From contig RHGE01000040.1 in assembly GCA_004296775.1 (NCBI GenBank), positions 17,661-56,589 on the forward strand: a DNA stretch of 38,929 nucleotides, in the 5' to 3' direction. Within the stretch, counting starts at the first letter, position 1. Every line of letters begins with the position of its first letter. The position numbers and the translations under genes were made by a program. A model generated the notes under the pieces. The model searched no databases and was not told the DNA's origin. It saw only the letters and a list, made by a program, of their open reading frames with translations. The DNA comes from Marinilabiliaceae bacterium JC017. GTDB lineage: Bacteria > Bacteroidota > Bacteroidia > Bacteroidales > Marinilabiliaceae. Of the stretch, positions 1 through 8,445 are shown in pieces.

Positions 1-74
1 GAAATTCTGAATGTATTAAACCTTACCAATTCTATTTAACTCGCATTCAGACAACAAAAATCAATTATACATCT

Positions 75-142
75 TCATCCCAGAGGGATGACATGTTTAT
101 AGACGATAGGGCGTGGTTTAATTGCGACTCCATCCGGAGTCG
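75..142. repeat. double-hairpin repeat, copy A
   Basis: Two inverted repeats lie 50 bp apart. The first is TCATCCC-AGA-GGGATGA (75-91) and the second is CGACTCC-ATCC-GGAGTCG (125-142). The same pair with the same 50-bp offset recurs at 324-390, so this is one mobile or REP-like unit rather than two chance palindromes. No coding sequence is seen in it. Both hairpins would form in RNA or single-stranded DNA. Confidence 0.7.
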
Positions 143-257
143 AATGTATGTCTGATTAATATTGCTACAAACATTGGATACCTCCGGCATCCCGCTATTC
201 TTACAACCCGACACAATCGGTTATTAACAGGCTACCTGGTTTTGTACGAGTCTTTTG

Positions 258-286
258 ACAGGATTAACATGATTTACAAGATTAGG
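258..286. repeat. degenerate ~10-bp direct repeat
   Basis: Three imperfect copies of a roughly 10-base unit (ACAGGATTA, ACATGATTT, ACAAGATTAG) follow one another. It is low-complexity intergenic sequence lying between the two double-hairpin units. No function can be read from it. Confidence 0.35.
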
Positions 287-323
287 AATTTAATGTAAAC
301 CGCATAAAACCGGTTACTCCCCC

Positions 324-390
324 TCATCCCGGTGGGATGATAGGTTTGCAGCTCAATCGTTCAATCGCGAGCCCGATTCCAGGGGAGTCG
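324..390. repeat. double-hairpin repeat, copy B
   Basis: This is a second copy of the element at 75-142: TCATCCC-GGT-GGGATGA (324-340) and CGATTCC-AGG-GGAGTCG (374-390, one G-T pair in the stem). The hairpin starts are again 50 bp apart. Apart from these units and the short direct repeat between them, bases 1-528 hold no gene that I can support. Confidence 0.65.
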
Positions 391-528
391 AACAATAGGC
401 TCATCTTGTAGGCTATTTTGCATCCGGTCGTTATAGTTGGGAATTACAATTTGCAGGAATTGGCTCCGTGCTTTGTTCAGGGAGGTTTTAATAGTCTTGA
501 TACTTGATGCTCATATCTAAGTACTTTT

Positions 529-861
529 CTAAAAAAGCATGTTATAAGGGCGGGCAATATCATTAGCCAATGTCTCCAGGCTTACATTTCTGCTGTAGCG
601 GTAATACTCCTTTCCTTCGAAAAAAACCAGGATAGCAGGCACGGTGAAAATCTGGCACGAAGCAGCTTCGGTCGGCTGTCTCTCCGTGTTGATATAAACC
701 ATTTTCATCCCGGGAAAACGTTCGTTTAATAGCTCTTTTATTTTTGGTTTTAAAACCTTGCACACACTGCATTTGTCGTGTGAGAAATAAGCTAAAACAG
801 CCGTATTTGAACCAATTACTTCCTGTAAATTTTCCAATGGGTTTTCTGTTGGTGAATGCAT
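529..861 (-). CDS. thioredoxin-family protein
   Basis: This 110-residue protein has the thioredoxin fold signature: a redox-active CSVC pair at residues 31-34 at the start of a helix, and the cis-proline loop TVPA around Pro75. The whole protein is one thioredoxin domain with no signal peptide, so it should act in the cytoplasm as a disulfide reductase. CSVC is not the CGPC of classical thioredoxin, so it is a divergent member with unknown partners. It is transcribed apart from ispF because a strong terminator lies between them (921-957). The start ATG lacks a clear Shine-Dalgarno sequence, as is usual in Bacteroidota. Confidence 0.85.
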   Translation of the reverse strand: MHSPTENPLENLQEVIGSNTAVLAYFSHDKCSVCKVLKPKIKELLNERFPGMKMVYINTERQPTEAASCQIFTVPAILVFFEGKEYYRYSRNVSLETLANDIARPYNMLF

Positions 862-920
862 GGTGATATAATTTTTCCGTAAAAATAGCAGGATGCCTGA
901 AATGGTTGTCCATGGTTGGT

Positions 921-957
921 AAAAAAGAGAGGAAGCAATTGCTTCCTCTCTCTTTTT
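921..957 (-). terminator. terminator after ispF (probably bidirectional)
   Basis: A perfect 26-bp palindrome (926-951, core GGAAGCAATTGCTTCC) is flanked by A6 on the left and TCTTTTT on the right. Read on the minus strand it ends in a T6 tract about 35 bp after the ispF stop, so it should end the porU-porV-ispF transcript. Confidence 0.85.
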
Positions 958-986
958 ATCAGGGGTTTTTATGAAAAAACTAGCAT

Positions 987-1466
987 TTACATTTTTTGTA
1001 TGAGCACCGTGGCGTATGCCGCAATTCCGGCCTCTTGTCCCACGAATCCCAATTTTTCCGTTGTCGTGGCTTTAATGGCAATATCCTCCGTCTCAATATT
1101 CATGACCTTGGCCAATGTGCTTTGCATATTATCAATCATTGGCTTTATTTTCGGTTTTTGCAAGGCAATGGTTGAGTCTATATTACCTATCTTAAAGCCT
1201 TTTTCTTTGATGAGGTCCACTGTCTTTTTTAACAGGATTTTGCTGTCAATACCTTTTAGTGATGCATCGTTGTCGGGAAAATGATAGCCTATATCCCGCA
1301 TATTAGCAGCTCCTAGCAAGGCATCACAAATGGCATGAATCAACACATCCCCGTCGGAATGTCCTATACTACCTTTGGTGTGAGGTACCAGAATGCCTCC
1401 AATCCAGAGCTCTTCACCTTCGCCTAGTTGATGTACATCGTATCCGAATCCAACCCGTATCTTCAT
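987..1466 (-). CDS. ispF: 2-C-methyl-D-erythritol 2,4-cyclodiphosphate synthase
   Basis: IspF cyclises CDP-methylerythritol 2-phosphate, releasing CMP, in the MEP route to isoprenoids. The 159-residue product has the usual family length. It shows GYDVH (metal ligands Asp10 and His12), HSDGD at 36-40 with the third ligand His44, YHFPDND, and ATTTEKLGF near the C-terminus. I chose the ATG at 1466. An in-frame GTG at 1496 would add ten lysine-rich residues and overlap porV, whereas 1466 lies 10 bp past the porV stop and starts directly at MKIRVGFGYD. It is the last gene of the porU-porV-ispF unit and is followed by a terminator. The family assignment is secure. Confidence 0.95.
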   Translation of the reverse strand: MKIRVGFGYDVHQLGEGEELWIGGILVPHTKGSIGHSDGDVLIHAICDALLGAANMRDIGYHFPDNDASLKGIDSKILLKKTVDLIKEKGFKIGNIDSTIALQKPKIKPMIDNMQSTLAKVMNIETEDIAIKATTTEKLGFVGQEAGIAAYATVLIQKM

Positions 1467-1476
1467 ATCTTTTTTT

Positions 1477-2661
1477 TTAGCGACGTTTTCCTCCACTCAC
1501 TTCCGTTAGGTCAAAGGACAATGAAAACCGAATGGTGTTAGCCAATGGGTTGTTCTGAACCAAAGGAATGATGTAAGAAGCATCGATGGTAAACATGTTG
1601 AATTTTAAACCGGCACCGGCCGTCATGTATTTTCTGTTTCCCTTGTTTTCATGCTCATGGTGATAACCGGCACGAAGGGCAAACTGTTTGCTATACCAGT
1701 ATTCAGCACCAGCTGAAATTCTGATCTCCTGTAACTCTTCTTTAAAGCCGCCCGGAGCATCGTTAAATGACTGAAACATGGCTGAGGTCACGGATGTTTT
1801 GTCATACTCCTCTGCATACTGTTGTTGTGACTCAATATTGTAATCTGGTGTTGGAACCAAAAGTTTGTTGAAATCCAACGAGAAAGCAATTTCGTTATAG
1901 CGGTCTATCTCTGTTTTAATGCCGGCACCCAATCGCAGGTTGGTAGGGATAAACTCTTTGGTATTTCCACCGTCATAACTGATTTTTGAACCAATGTTGG
2001 AGATGTTAATACCAGCACTGATGTCGGTCTTTTTTCTGTTGATTTTTGTTTTGTTGTAATAGAAAAAGGCAATATCAGCAGCAAACGAATTACCGGCCTG
2101 TAAGGATGACCCATCTCCGGAATAGCCGTTAGTAAGATCCGATCGAATGTATCTGAACGCTACAGATCCTGAAAATTTATCGGATAATAACCTGGAATAG
2201 GCAGCATCAAAAGCAAATTCATTTGGTTTACCGGTGTATTGTACTGTTCCGCTTTCATCTGTAAAGGTTATATCCCCCATGGAGAAGTAACGTAATGAAG
2301 CACTCACGGTTTGCAGCTTATCAATGCGGTAATAGTAAGTCAGGTAATACATGTTGATGTCATTGACCAGTTTCCTCAACCAGGGAGTGAATGAAAAAGC
2401 CGCTCCCATTTGACCATCAATAAAGGCATATTTTGCCGGGTTCCAGTGTTGGGAGTTGATGTCGGGAGAAGTGGCCACACCTACATCTCCCATACCACCT
2501 GCTCGTGATTCAGGAGTAATGTTCAAAAAAGGAACAGCCGTACTAATAATATTCGATTGCCCTCCCAATTTGTTTTCATCAATGGCGTTCTGGGCAATTA
2601 TATCAGGCATTGCCACAGAAAGAATAATCATCAATGATGCGATTTTAATTAATCCCTTCAT
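1477..2661 (-). CDS. porV: T9SS outer-membrane shuttle protein PorV (LptO)
   Basis: PorV is an outer-membrane beta-barrel that carries T9SS cargo from the translocon to the sortase PorU. This protein begins with a signal peptide (MKGLIKIASLMIILSVAMPDIIAQ-like, about 24 residues). It then has the family's N-terminal block ending in SRAGGMGDVGVATSPD and HWNPAKYAF, and continues as alternating amphipathic strands typical of the FadL-like barrel. I chose the ATG at 2661 because it puts the hydrophobic leader at the N-terminus. An ATG at 2712, 6 bp past the porU stop, would put 17 charged residues in front of it. It sits directly behind porU, its functional partner. Confidence 0.93.
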   Translation of the reverse strand: MKGLIKIASLMIILSVAMPDIIAQNAIDENKLGGQSNIISTAVPFLNITPESRAGGMGDVGVATSPDINSQHWNPAKYAFIDGQMGAAFSFTPWLRKLVNDINMYYLTYYYRIDKLQTVSASLRYFSMGDITFTDESGTVQYTGKPNEFAFDAAYSRLLSDKFSGSVAFRYIRSDLTNGYSGDGSSLQAGNSFAADIAFFYYNKTKINRKKTDISAGINISNIGSKISYDGGNTKEFIPTNLRLGAGIKTEIDRYNEIAFSLDFNKLLVPTPDYNIESQQQYAEEYDKTSVTSAMFQSFNDAPGGFKEELQEIRISAGAEYWYSKQFALRAGYHHEHENKGNRKYMTAGAGLKFNMFTIDASYIIPLVQNNPLANTIRFSLSFDLTEVSGGKRR

Positions 2662-2718
2662 ATGAATAGTAACGTTTAATTTTCTGTTTTTTTTAAAAAC
2701 TCCAAAAGTCATTAATTA

Positions 2719-5700
2719 TTATTGAACCACCATTATTTTTTTGGAAATAGTGGTGGTTTTGCCGGTATCGGCTTCAATGATGAAGCGAAGGATATAGAAA
2801 CCAGGTTGAAGCAGTGCCCCGGAAGCTGTCCGTGGCGCCCATTCTAACGGTTGAGTAAAGGTGCCGTTTGAGATGGTGTTTTTCTTCTCCTGGTTGATAA
2901 TTCGCCCGCTTAAGTCAAACGTGGAAATGTCAATGGATAATAACGCATTGGGTTCATCGTGCTCTAATGAGAAAAGCAAGGAGCCGTTCTGTGAAATTGG
3001 ATTTGGATACACTTTTGCGTTATTGACTTTCAATTCTCCGGCCTCATTAACACTGTAGAGTAACACGGCAGTGGAAGAGTTGTTTAAATTGTCCCACACT
3101 TTCAGTTCCAATTTGTGCGTTCCGGGTGTTTGAACCGGTAACTGAAAGGTTAGGGTTCCTTTCTGGTAGCTATTGAGATCGGATTGAAAATAATTGTTTA
3201 AAACGAGGGTTTGTGTTCGGTCGTTATCAATAATCAGTGAAATGTCATGTCCTATCCCAATGCCTGAGGTATTGATACCACTTTCATCAAAGATGTCAGC
3301 TATCAGCAGCGGGCGAATGCCGGTTGTTCCGCCACTGGTAAAAGAGCGGTTGTTTAACCAGATGGAGAGGGTAGGTCCTTCTTCATCCGTTGGGGGATTG
3401 TCAGTAACCCCGCCGACTTTAAGGGTGTTGATCGCTCCAAATGCTTCCTCCCCTTCCTCGGTGAAGCCATAGTAACTGGCCCGGGCATCAGCAACATTGT
3501 ACCGGATGTCTTTGGGGACAAAAAAGGAGGTTTCAAATTCACCATCTGTTATTACTGACTGGCCAATGAATATCTTATTCTGGAAGGTTTCGTACTTAAA
3601 AGGCTGAGCCCCTTCGTTGCCTAAAGTTGTAACGGTTGTGGGTTTGTCAAATACGGTTATGTTTACCGTACCTTTAAAGTTTTGGTCTTTGTCGTTTTCA
3701 GAGGTTAGTATTTCACCGCCAATTAACGCTTCAGACATGGCTTTTAGTGTGTCTGTATTAGCTGTAAATGGGGCTAAATGATGAGAATCGGTTTTGGAAA
3801 ATAAAAGCGACTCGTTTATTTTGGTGGTGTTAATGTGTTTTTTAGGAATGGCTAATTGAAGTGCCGGGTCACCAATAAGGGTGAAATTAAGTTTGTTGAT
3901 GCTGGTGCCGGATTCATTTTTGGTGCGCCTTATTACTTCACCTAAAGCAAGAAACTGGCCGTTATCTGATTTTTCAAAAATGTGATTGTAGATATTGTCA
4001 TTTAAAATATAGTTCAATGAACTATAAACAATACGTGTTGTCGAGAATAAACCAATGCCACCACCTACTGGATTCAGGAATACCCATTCGCCTGCAGTGG
4101 TCTCTTCTTTTTTGTCGTAACGGCTAAATTCGCAGGTGGCTGTTATAAACAGTGGAAGACTATTTTTATTGGTCCATTGTTGAATGCTCTCTTTTGTTAT
4201 AACCCGCTCGGCTGATAAGCCGCCTTCGCCACCATGGCCGGTATAATTGAAAATTAAGGTTCCCTTGTTTATGGTTTCATCAATAAGGTTCTCAACTTCA
4301 GGATAGCGTGCTCCTCCTGAGGTTGTAACTTTAGGGTAAGCATCAAAATAGATCTTGTTTAAATCAAAAGACGGATGGTTTTTAAATACTTTTTGAGACA
4401 GTTTGTCAGCATGGTCCATGTGGATATTATAATCACCATCATCACCGACAAAGGTGATAAGTGATTTCCAGTCCCCTTTTTGCAGGTCAGTCAAATAGGT
4501 TTCTGTTTTATCTACCGCCTGTTGCGCTTCTTCGATTGTATTGACAGGAAATCGACCAATACCTATATCAAGTCGGCCGGTTTGCATATTGTCCCCTTCG
4601 TGATCGTCAAGTAATCCGTAAAAATCATCCGACACATAGGAACTTGTCTGGTTAAGGGAGTTATCCGATTGGAAGGTGAGAATCTTATTAGTGTTTTTTG
4701 AATCATAGGAACGATTGTCATAGGAGCCATCACCGAATAACAACAGGTATTTGGGACGTTGTGATTGATTGGGTGTGCGATTGTAGAATAGGCGCACAAA
4801 ATCACGAAGCGCAGTGATGTCCGGCTGGCCGGAAGAGAACTCGTTGTAAATTTGCTGAGGTGTTACAATTACCGATGAAAGATTATTGTGTGTTTGATGA
4901 AGAAGAGCCAGCCTGTTGGCTTCGGTTATAAAATCAGCGTATGTAATAATCAAATAATCCGCATTCGGTAGTCCATGTAAATTCTGGTTAGCCACATCGC
5001 CCATAATTTTCGGGGTGGGGATATCATCAGTTGTATCAAAAACGATGAATTCCCGCAGTTGATCCGTGGGGCTGATAAATTCCAGGTTGGATCCGTTTAG
5101 GTTGTATTTTAATTGTTCCGGTTGTGTATGACTCGTCACGTCCCAAACTACCAAATTACTATTGGCATTGGATACCGTGAAACGTGTGATGTTATAAAGA
5201 CCTTGCGTTTGTTTGTCCCTAAAGGGAAGTTGATTCTTATTAAATATCAAATTTTGTCTTGCATTCAGGCAGATGTAATCCAACCAACCTCGTGAAGTGC
5301 TTGATGTTGGGATGTATTTGCATTGGAGATTCACTGTTTCGCCCCCGGCTTTAAATTCCGAAGTGCCGGAGCCTGTTCTGGCAAAGTTACCGGTGTAATC
5401 AGAGTAAGATACTTGAGGGATTGTGATTTTTTGAATGGCCGTCCCTTGAGAGTCGTGAAAAAATTCAAAGGAAGTGGTTATGTTGGATCGTGCTATTACC
5501 TCATTATGGATTTTTATCGGTTGAGAGTTATCAATGTTAGGGAATGAAAAGGAAAAAGAACGTTCCTGGGTAGTGGGATTGAAGCTTTCGCCATACCATT
5601 TTTTACCTGATTTTAATAGATTTTCTTTTTCTATTTCGTGGAATTGATAGCCATCAAAAGAGGTGGTAAACTGATTTGGTGTTAAATGGCTAGTGTCTTT

Positions 5701-6555
5701 TTCTTTTATCTTCAAGCCTGTTCCGGCATCTTCTGTAATAAAATAGTAAGCTGCATCAGAATAATCATGTAGTTGTTGTATAAACATGTTCTTTGAAGGA
5801 TCATATTTCCATTCGGTAGGTCCCTGGGCATAAAAATAGATGGCGTTATTATGATGCCAGACAGCATTTTCCTTTAAATCATCAAAGCGGGGTGTGCCAT
5901 TATTACGTGGGAGCATATGGCCGCCATTTCCAAAAACCTTTACAGACGAAGGTGATGAGAAGCCTTGACCTGATAATATAGAATAGGGTATTTTATATAC
6001 ACCACTCTCGTCTACTTTAATTTTGATCCATTTCCCTGAAGCCAATACTGAATTTGAAGTGTAAGTGTTTTTTGTAAGCTTGAGCGATTTTAATTGTTGG
6101 ACTGTTTGTGTTAGTTCAATGGATAGAAGATATTCTTCGATTTTTTGGGCAGAATTTCCTGCCTTATCTATTATAATAGGTAATACTTCAATTTCCAGTT
6201 TTGGATGTTGTTGCTCCCAAACAATATGATAAGATGTTTGAGGTGGTATATTGTTTCGGTGGGCAGAAATGATTTTTGCTTCTTCCGGTGTAAGGGGAGA
6301 AGTGCGGGTTGGTGTCAGTGTTATCGTGACGGATTCCGGGATTGATATGTCTGTAAGAGGAATGTTATGGAGCACAAGCGGAAGTAATGTTGCTTCATCC
6401 ATGAGTGATTGTCTTGAAATTCTCAGGCAACCTGCTGTATTTTCAATGGTGTTTTTTTGTACTGGGAGCCATTCAACCGTATGGCGGATGTTTATTTGTG
6501 CTATCACTGATACAGGAAGCAGTATAATAAATGTAAAAAAGAGTCTTAATTTCAT
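2719..6555 (-). CDS. porU: T9SS sortase PorU (gingipain-like C25 peptidase)
   Basis: PorU removes the C-terminal sorting domain of T9SS cargo at the cell surface and attaches the cargo to lipid. The 1278-residue protein has a signal peptide (MKLRLFFTFIILLPVSVIAQ). A long N-terminal beta-rich region precedes a C25 peptidase domain with catalytic His in NYTGHGGEGG (about residue 774) and Cys in TATCEFSRYD (about residue 808). An Ig-like region and a type-A CTD starting at VYPNPISQNG close the protein, as in other PorU proteins, which keep their own CTD. Start 6555 was preferred to the upstream ATG at 6603 because it places the signal peptide first. It is the first gene of its operon and diverges from gldJ. 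Confidence 0.95.
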   Translation of the reverse strand: MKLRLFFTFIILLPVSVIAQINIRHTVEWLPVQKNTIENTAGCLRISRQSLMDEATLLPLVLHNIPLTDISIPESVTITLTPTRTSPLTPEEAKIISAHRNNIPPQTSYHIVWEQQHPKLEIEVLPIIIDKAGNSAQKIEEYLLSIELTQTVQQLKSLKLTKNTYTSNSVLASGKWIKIKVDESGVYKIPYSILSGQGFSSPSSVKVFGNGGHMLPRNNGTPRFDDLKENAVWHHNNAIYFYAQGPTEWKYDPSKNMFIQQLHDYSDAAYYFITEDAGTGLKIKEKDTSHLTPNQFTTSFDGYQFHEIEKENLLKSGKKWYGESFNPTTQERSFSFSFPNIDNSQPIKIHNEVIARSNITTSFEFFHDSQGTAIQKITIPQVSYSDYTGNFARTGSGTSEFKAGGETVNLQCKYIPTSSTSRGWLDYICLNARQNLIFNKNQLPFRDKQTQGLYNITRFTVSNANSNLVVWDVTSHTQPEQLKYNLNGSNLEFISPTDQLREFIVFDTTDDIPTPKIMGDVANQNLHGLPNADYLIITYADFITEANRLALLHQTHNNLSSVIVTPQQIYNEFSSGQPDITALRDFVRLFYNRTPNQSQRPKYLLLFGDGSYDNRSYDSKNTNKILTFQSDNSLNQTSSYVSDDFYGLLDDHEGDNMQTGRLDIGIGRFPVNTIEEAQQAVDKTETYLTDLQKGDWKSLITFVGDDGDYNIHMDHADKLSQKVFKNHPSFDLNKIYFDAYPKVTTSGGARYPEVENLIDETINKGTLIFNYTGHGGEGGLSAERVITKESIQQWTNKNSLPLFITATCEFSRYDKKEETTAGEWVFLNPVGGGIGLFSTTRIVYSSLNYILNDNIYNHIFEKSDNGQFLALGEVIRRTKNESGTSINKLNFTLIGDPALQLAIPKKHINTTKINESLLFSKTDSHHLAPFTANTDTLKAMSEALIGGEILTSENDKDQNFKGTVNITVFDKPTTVTTLGNEGAQPFKYETFQNKIFIGQSVITDGEFETSFFVPKDIRYNVADARASYYGFTEEGEEAFGAINTLKVGGVTDNPPTDEEGPTLSIWLNNRSFTSGGTTGIRPLLIADIFDESGINTSGIGIGHDISLIIDNDRTQTLVLNNYFQSDLNSYQKGTLTFQLPVQTPGTHKLELKVWDNLNNSSTAVLLYSVNEAGELKVNNAKVYPNPISQNGSLLFSLEHDEPNALLSIDISTFDLSGRIINQEKKNTISNGTFTQPLEWAPRTASGALLQPGFYILRFIIEADTGKTTTISKKIMVVQ

Positions 6556-6783
6556 CTGAGTTCCTCTTCTGATTAAATCGTTAAAGATTACTAAATCCCT
6601 CATTATATATACTTAAAAAGCTTCCGGATGTTCAAATCTTTTTTTAAAAAAGAAAAAAATCAAAGCTCTCTATAAGATTTTTCTATCTTTAACGTTCTTA
6701 ATAGTGAAAAATTGCCTGACGAAAGTAAAAGGAAAAGGTTAAAAAAATAAAATCAAATGGCTTAATTTGGTATAACCTTTTTA

Positions 6784-6791
6784 TATTTTTG
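6784..6791 (+). promoter_or_regulatory. -7 box of the gldJ promoter
   Basis: TATTTTTG matches the Bacteroidota primary-sigma -7 consensus TAnnTTTG. It would give a leader of about 80 bases before gldJ. A TTTG at 6766-6769 is closer than the usual -33 spacing, so the upstream element is uncertain. The remainder of the 322-bp porU-gldJ gap is AT-rich, and I see no gene in it. Confidence 0.6.
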
Positions 6792-6877
6792 CAGTATAAC
6801 GAAGGCAGTTGACAATTTAATTGTTATCAGTTGTAAATTAACAAGTCGATATTACGATAATACTATTCCATAGAGCT

Positions 6878-8377
6878 ATGAGATTTATTTCCAGAGTTTT
6901 TCTCGCTGTAATGGCGGTTGGTTTGATCACATTAACCTCATGTAGTAAAGGGGGAAAAGATGTTTCTTCAGTAACAGGTTGGGATTATAATAACCCTGAT
7001 TTTGGTGGATTTGAATATCAATCAGGATATGAACAGGAACAAGGTCCCGGGTTAGTGTTTGTTGAAGGAGGTACCTTTATTATGGGCCGCGTTGAGCAAG
7101 ATGTGATGTATGATTGGGATAATTCCCCACGCAGAGTTACTGTACCTTCATTTTATATGGATGAATGTGAAGTTACTAATGCCAACTATAGAGAATATCT
7201 GTATTGGATTAATCGGGTTTACGCCGACTATCCTGAGGTTTATAGAAAAGCTCTTCCTGATACGCTGGTATGGCGTCGGGCTTTGGCATATAACGAACCA
7301 ATGGTTGAGAATTATTTGCGTCACCCTGCTTACGCTGATTATCCGGTTGTAGGTGTAAATTGGTTGCAGGCAAATAACTTTTGTGCCTGGCGAACTGACC
7401 GTGTTAATGAAGTTATTTTAGTTCAGGAAGGTGTTCTTGAGTTAGATATTAATCAGGTAGGTGAGAATAACTTTAATACAGAGGCTTATTTGTTAGGCCA
7501 GTATGATGGTATAGCAGGTAAACGACCAATGGAAGATTTGGATCCAAATAAAGATACTCGTCGTGTACGTTGGGATGATGGATTGCTTTTACCAAGATAT
7601 CGTCTCCCGACAGAAGCTGAATGGGAATATGCAGCATCAGGGCTTATTGGAAATTCAAATGATGAACGGATGACCAACCGTCGTATTTATCCATGGGACG
7701 GTCATGTGGTGAGAAATGCTGATAAGAAGGAACGAGGCCGCATGATGGCTAACTTTGTTAGAGGAAATGGTGATATGATGGGTATGGCAGGAAGTTTGAA
7801 TGACGGTGGTGACATCACTGTGCCTGTTAAATCTTATTATCCTAATGATTACGGGCTCTATTGTATGGCTGGTAATGTGAATGAGTGGGTAGCGGATGTT
7901 TATCGTCCCATGTCACTTGATGATGTAGAAGAGTTTAGTCCTTATCGTGGTAACGTTTTTAAAACAAAAGTTCTGGATGAAGAAGGATATGTAGTTGAAA
8001 AGGATAGTTTGGGTAGAATTCGTTACAGAACGGAAACAGATAAAGACATCTTGGATCGTAAAAACTATCGTACAGCAGATAACAGAAACTACGCTGATGG
8101 GGATGCCACATCGAATATTGTAACCGGGGATAACTGGAATGATGCTGAAGCTGATACTGAATCCATGTATGCCGGTACTCCAAATAGCGAAATGGGAAGT
8201 TTAGTATCTGATCAAACAAGAGTGTATAAGGGTGGTTCATGGCGCGATCGTGCATACTGGTTGGCTCCGGGAACAAGAAGATATCTTGATGAACGTGAAA
8301 GTAAGGATGATTTAGGTTTCCGATGTGCAATGACAAGGGTTGGAAGCCCAATTTCCTCAGGAAAAGGAAAAAAATAG
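6878..8377 (+). CDS. gldJ: gliding/T9SS lipoprotein GldJ (FGE-sulfatase fold)
   Basis: GldJ is an outer-membrane lipoprotein needed for T9SS function and gliding in Bacteroidota. The 499-residue protein has a lipoprotein signal peptide with lipobox LTSC (lipidated Cys22). A formylglycine-generating-enzyme-like domain covers about residues 58-490. Its marks are FVEGGTFIMGR, PRRVTVPSFYMDECEVTN, YRLPTEAEWEYAA, YCMAGNVNEW, VYKGGSWRDRAYW and LGFRCAM. GldJ and GldK share this fold. The divergent porU-porV pair, the N-terminal GWDYNNPDFGGFE block and the central insert favour GldJ. A terminator follows at once (8401-8433). The start ATG is fixed by the lipoprotein leader. Confidence 0.9.
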   Translation: MRFISRVFLAVMAVGLITLTSCSKGGKDVSSVTGWDYNNPDFGGFEYQSGYEQEQGPGLVFVEGGTFIMGRVEQDVMYDWDNSPRRVTVPSFYMDECEVTNANYREYLYWINRVYADYPEVYRKALPDTLVWRRALAYNEPMVENYLRHPAYADYPVVGVNWLQANNFCAWRTDRVNEVILVQEGVLELDINQVGENNFNTEAYLLGQYDGIAGKRPMEDLDPNKDTRRVRWDDGLLLPRYRLPTEAEWEYAASGLIGNSNDERMTNRRIYPWDGHVVRNADKKERGRMMANFVRGNGDMMGMAGSLNDGGDITVPVKSYYPNDYGLYCMAGNVNEWVADVYRPMSLDDVEEFSPYRGNVFKTKVLDEEGYVVEKDSLGRIRYRTETDKDILDRKNYRTADNRNYADGDATSNIVTGDNWNDAEADTESMYAGTPNSEMGSLVSDQTRVYKGGSWRDRAYWLAPGTRRYLDERESKDDLGFRCAMTRVGSPISSGKGKK

Positions 8378-8400
8378 GATATAGAAAATAAATATTAAGG

Positions 8401-8433
8401 AAGAGGCTGACCGTGTGTCAGCCTCTTTTTTTT
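8401..8433 (+). terminator. intrinsic terminator of gldJ
   Basis: An 11-bp perfect stem AAGAGGCTGAC / GTCAGCCTCTT with loop CGTGT is followed by a T8 run. It begins 24 bp after the gldJ stop. Its T tract runs directly into the murF -7 box. Confidence 0.93.
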
Positions 8434-8440
8434 ATTTTTG
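8433..8440 (+). promoter_or_regulatory. -7 box of the murF promoter
   Basis: TATTTTTG fits TAnnTTTG and is followed five bases later by the murF ATG at 8446. Transcription would then start at or within about two bases of the start codon, giving a leaderless mRNA. No convincing -33 TTTG is present because the gldJ terminator stem occupies that place, so confidence is moderate. Confidence 0.5.
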
Positions 8441-8445
8441 TTTCG

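Noticed and set aside
916-1284. 122-codon frame opposite ispF
   Set aside because: It is antisense to a well-supported gene and starts inside the terminator.
1467-1496. Upstream GTG start for ispF adding ten residues
   Set aside because: It overlaps porV and adds a lysine-rich tail not typical of IspF; the ATG at 1466 matches the family start.
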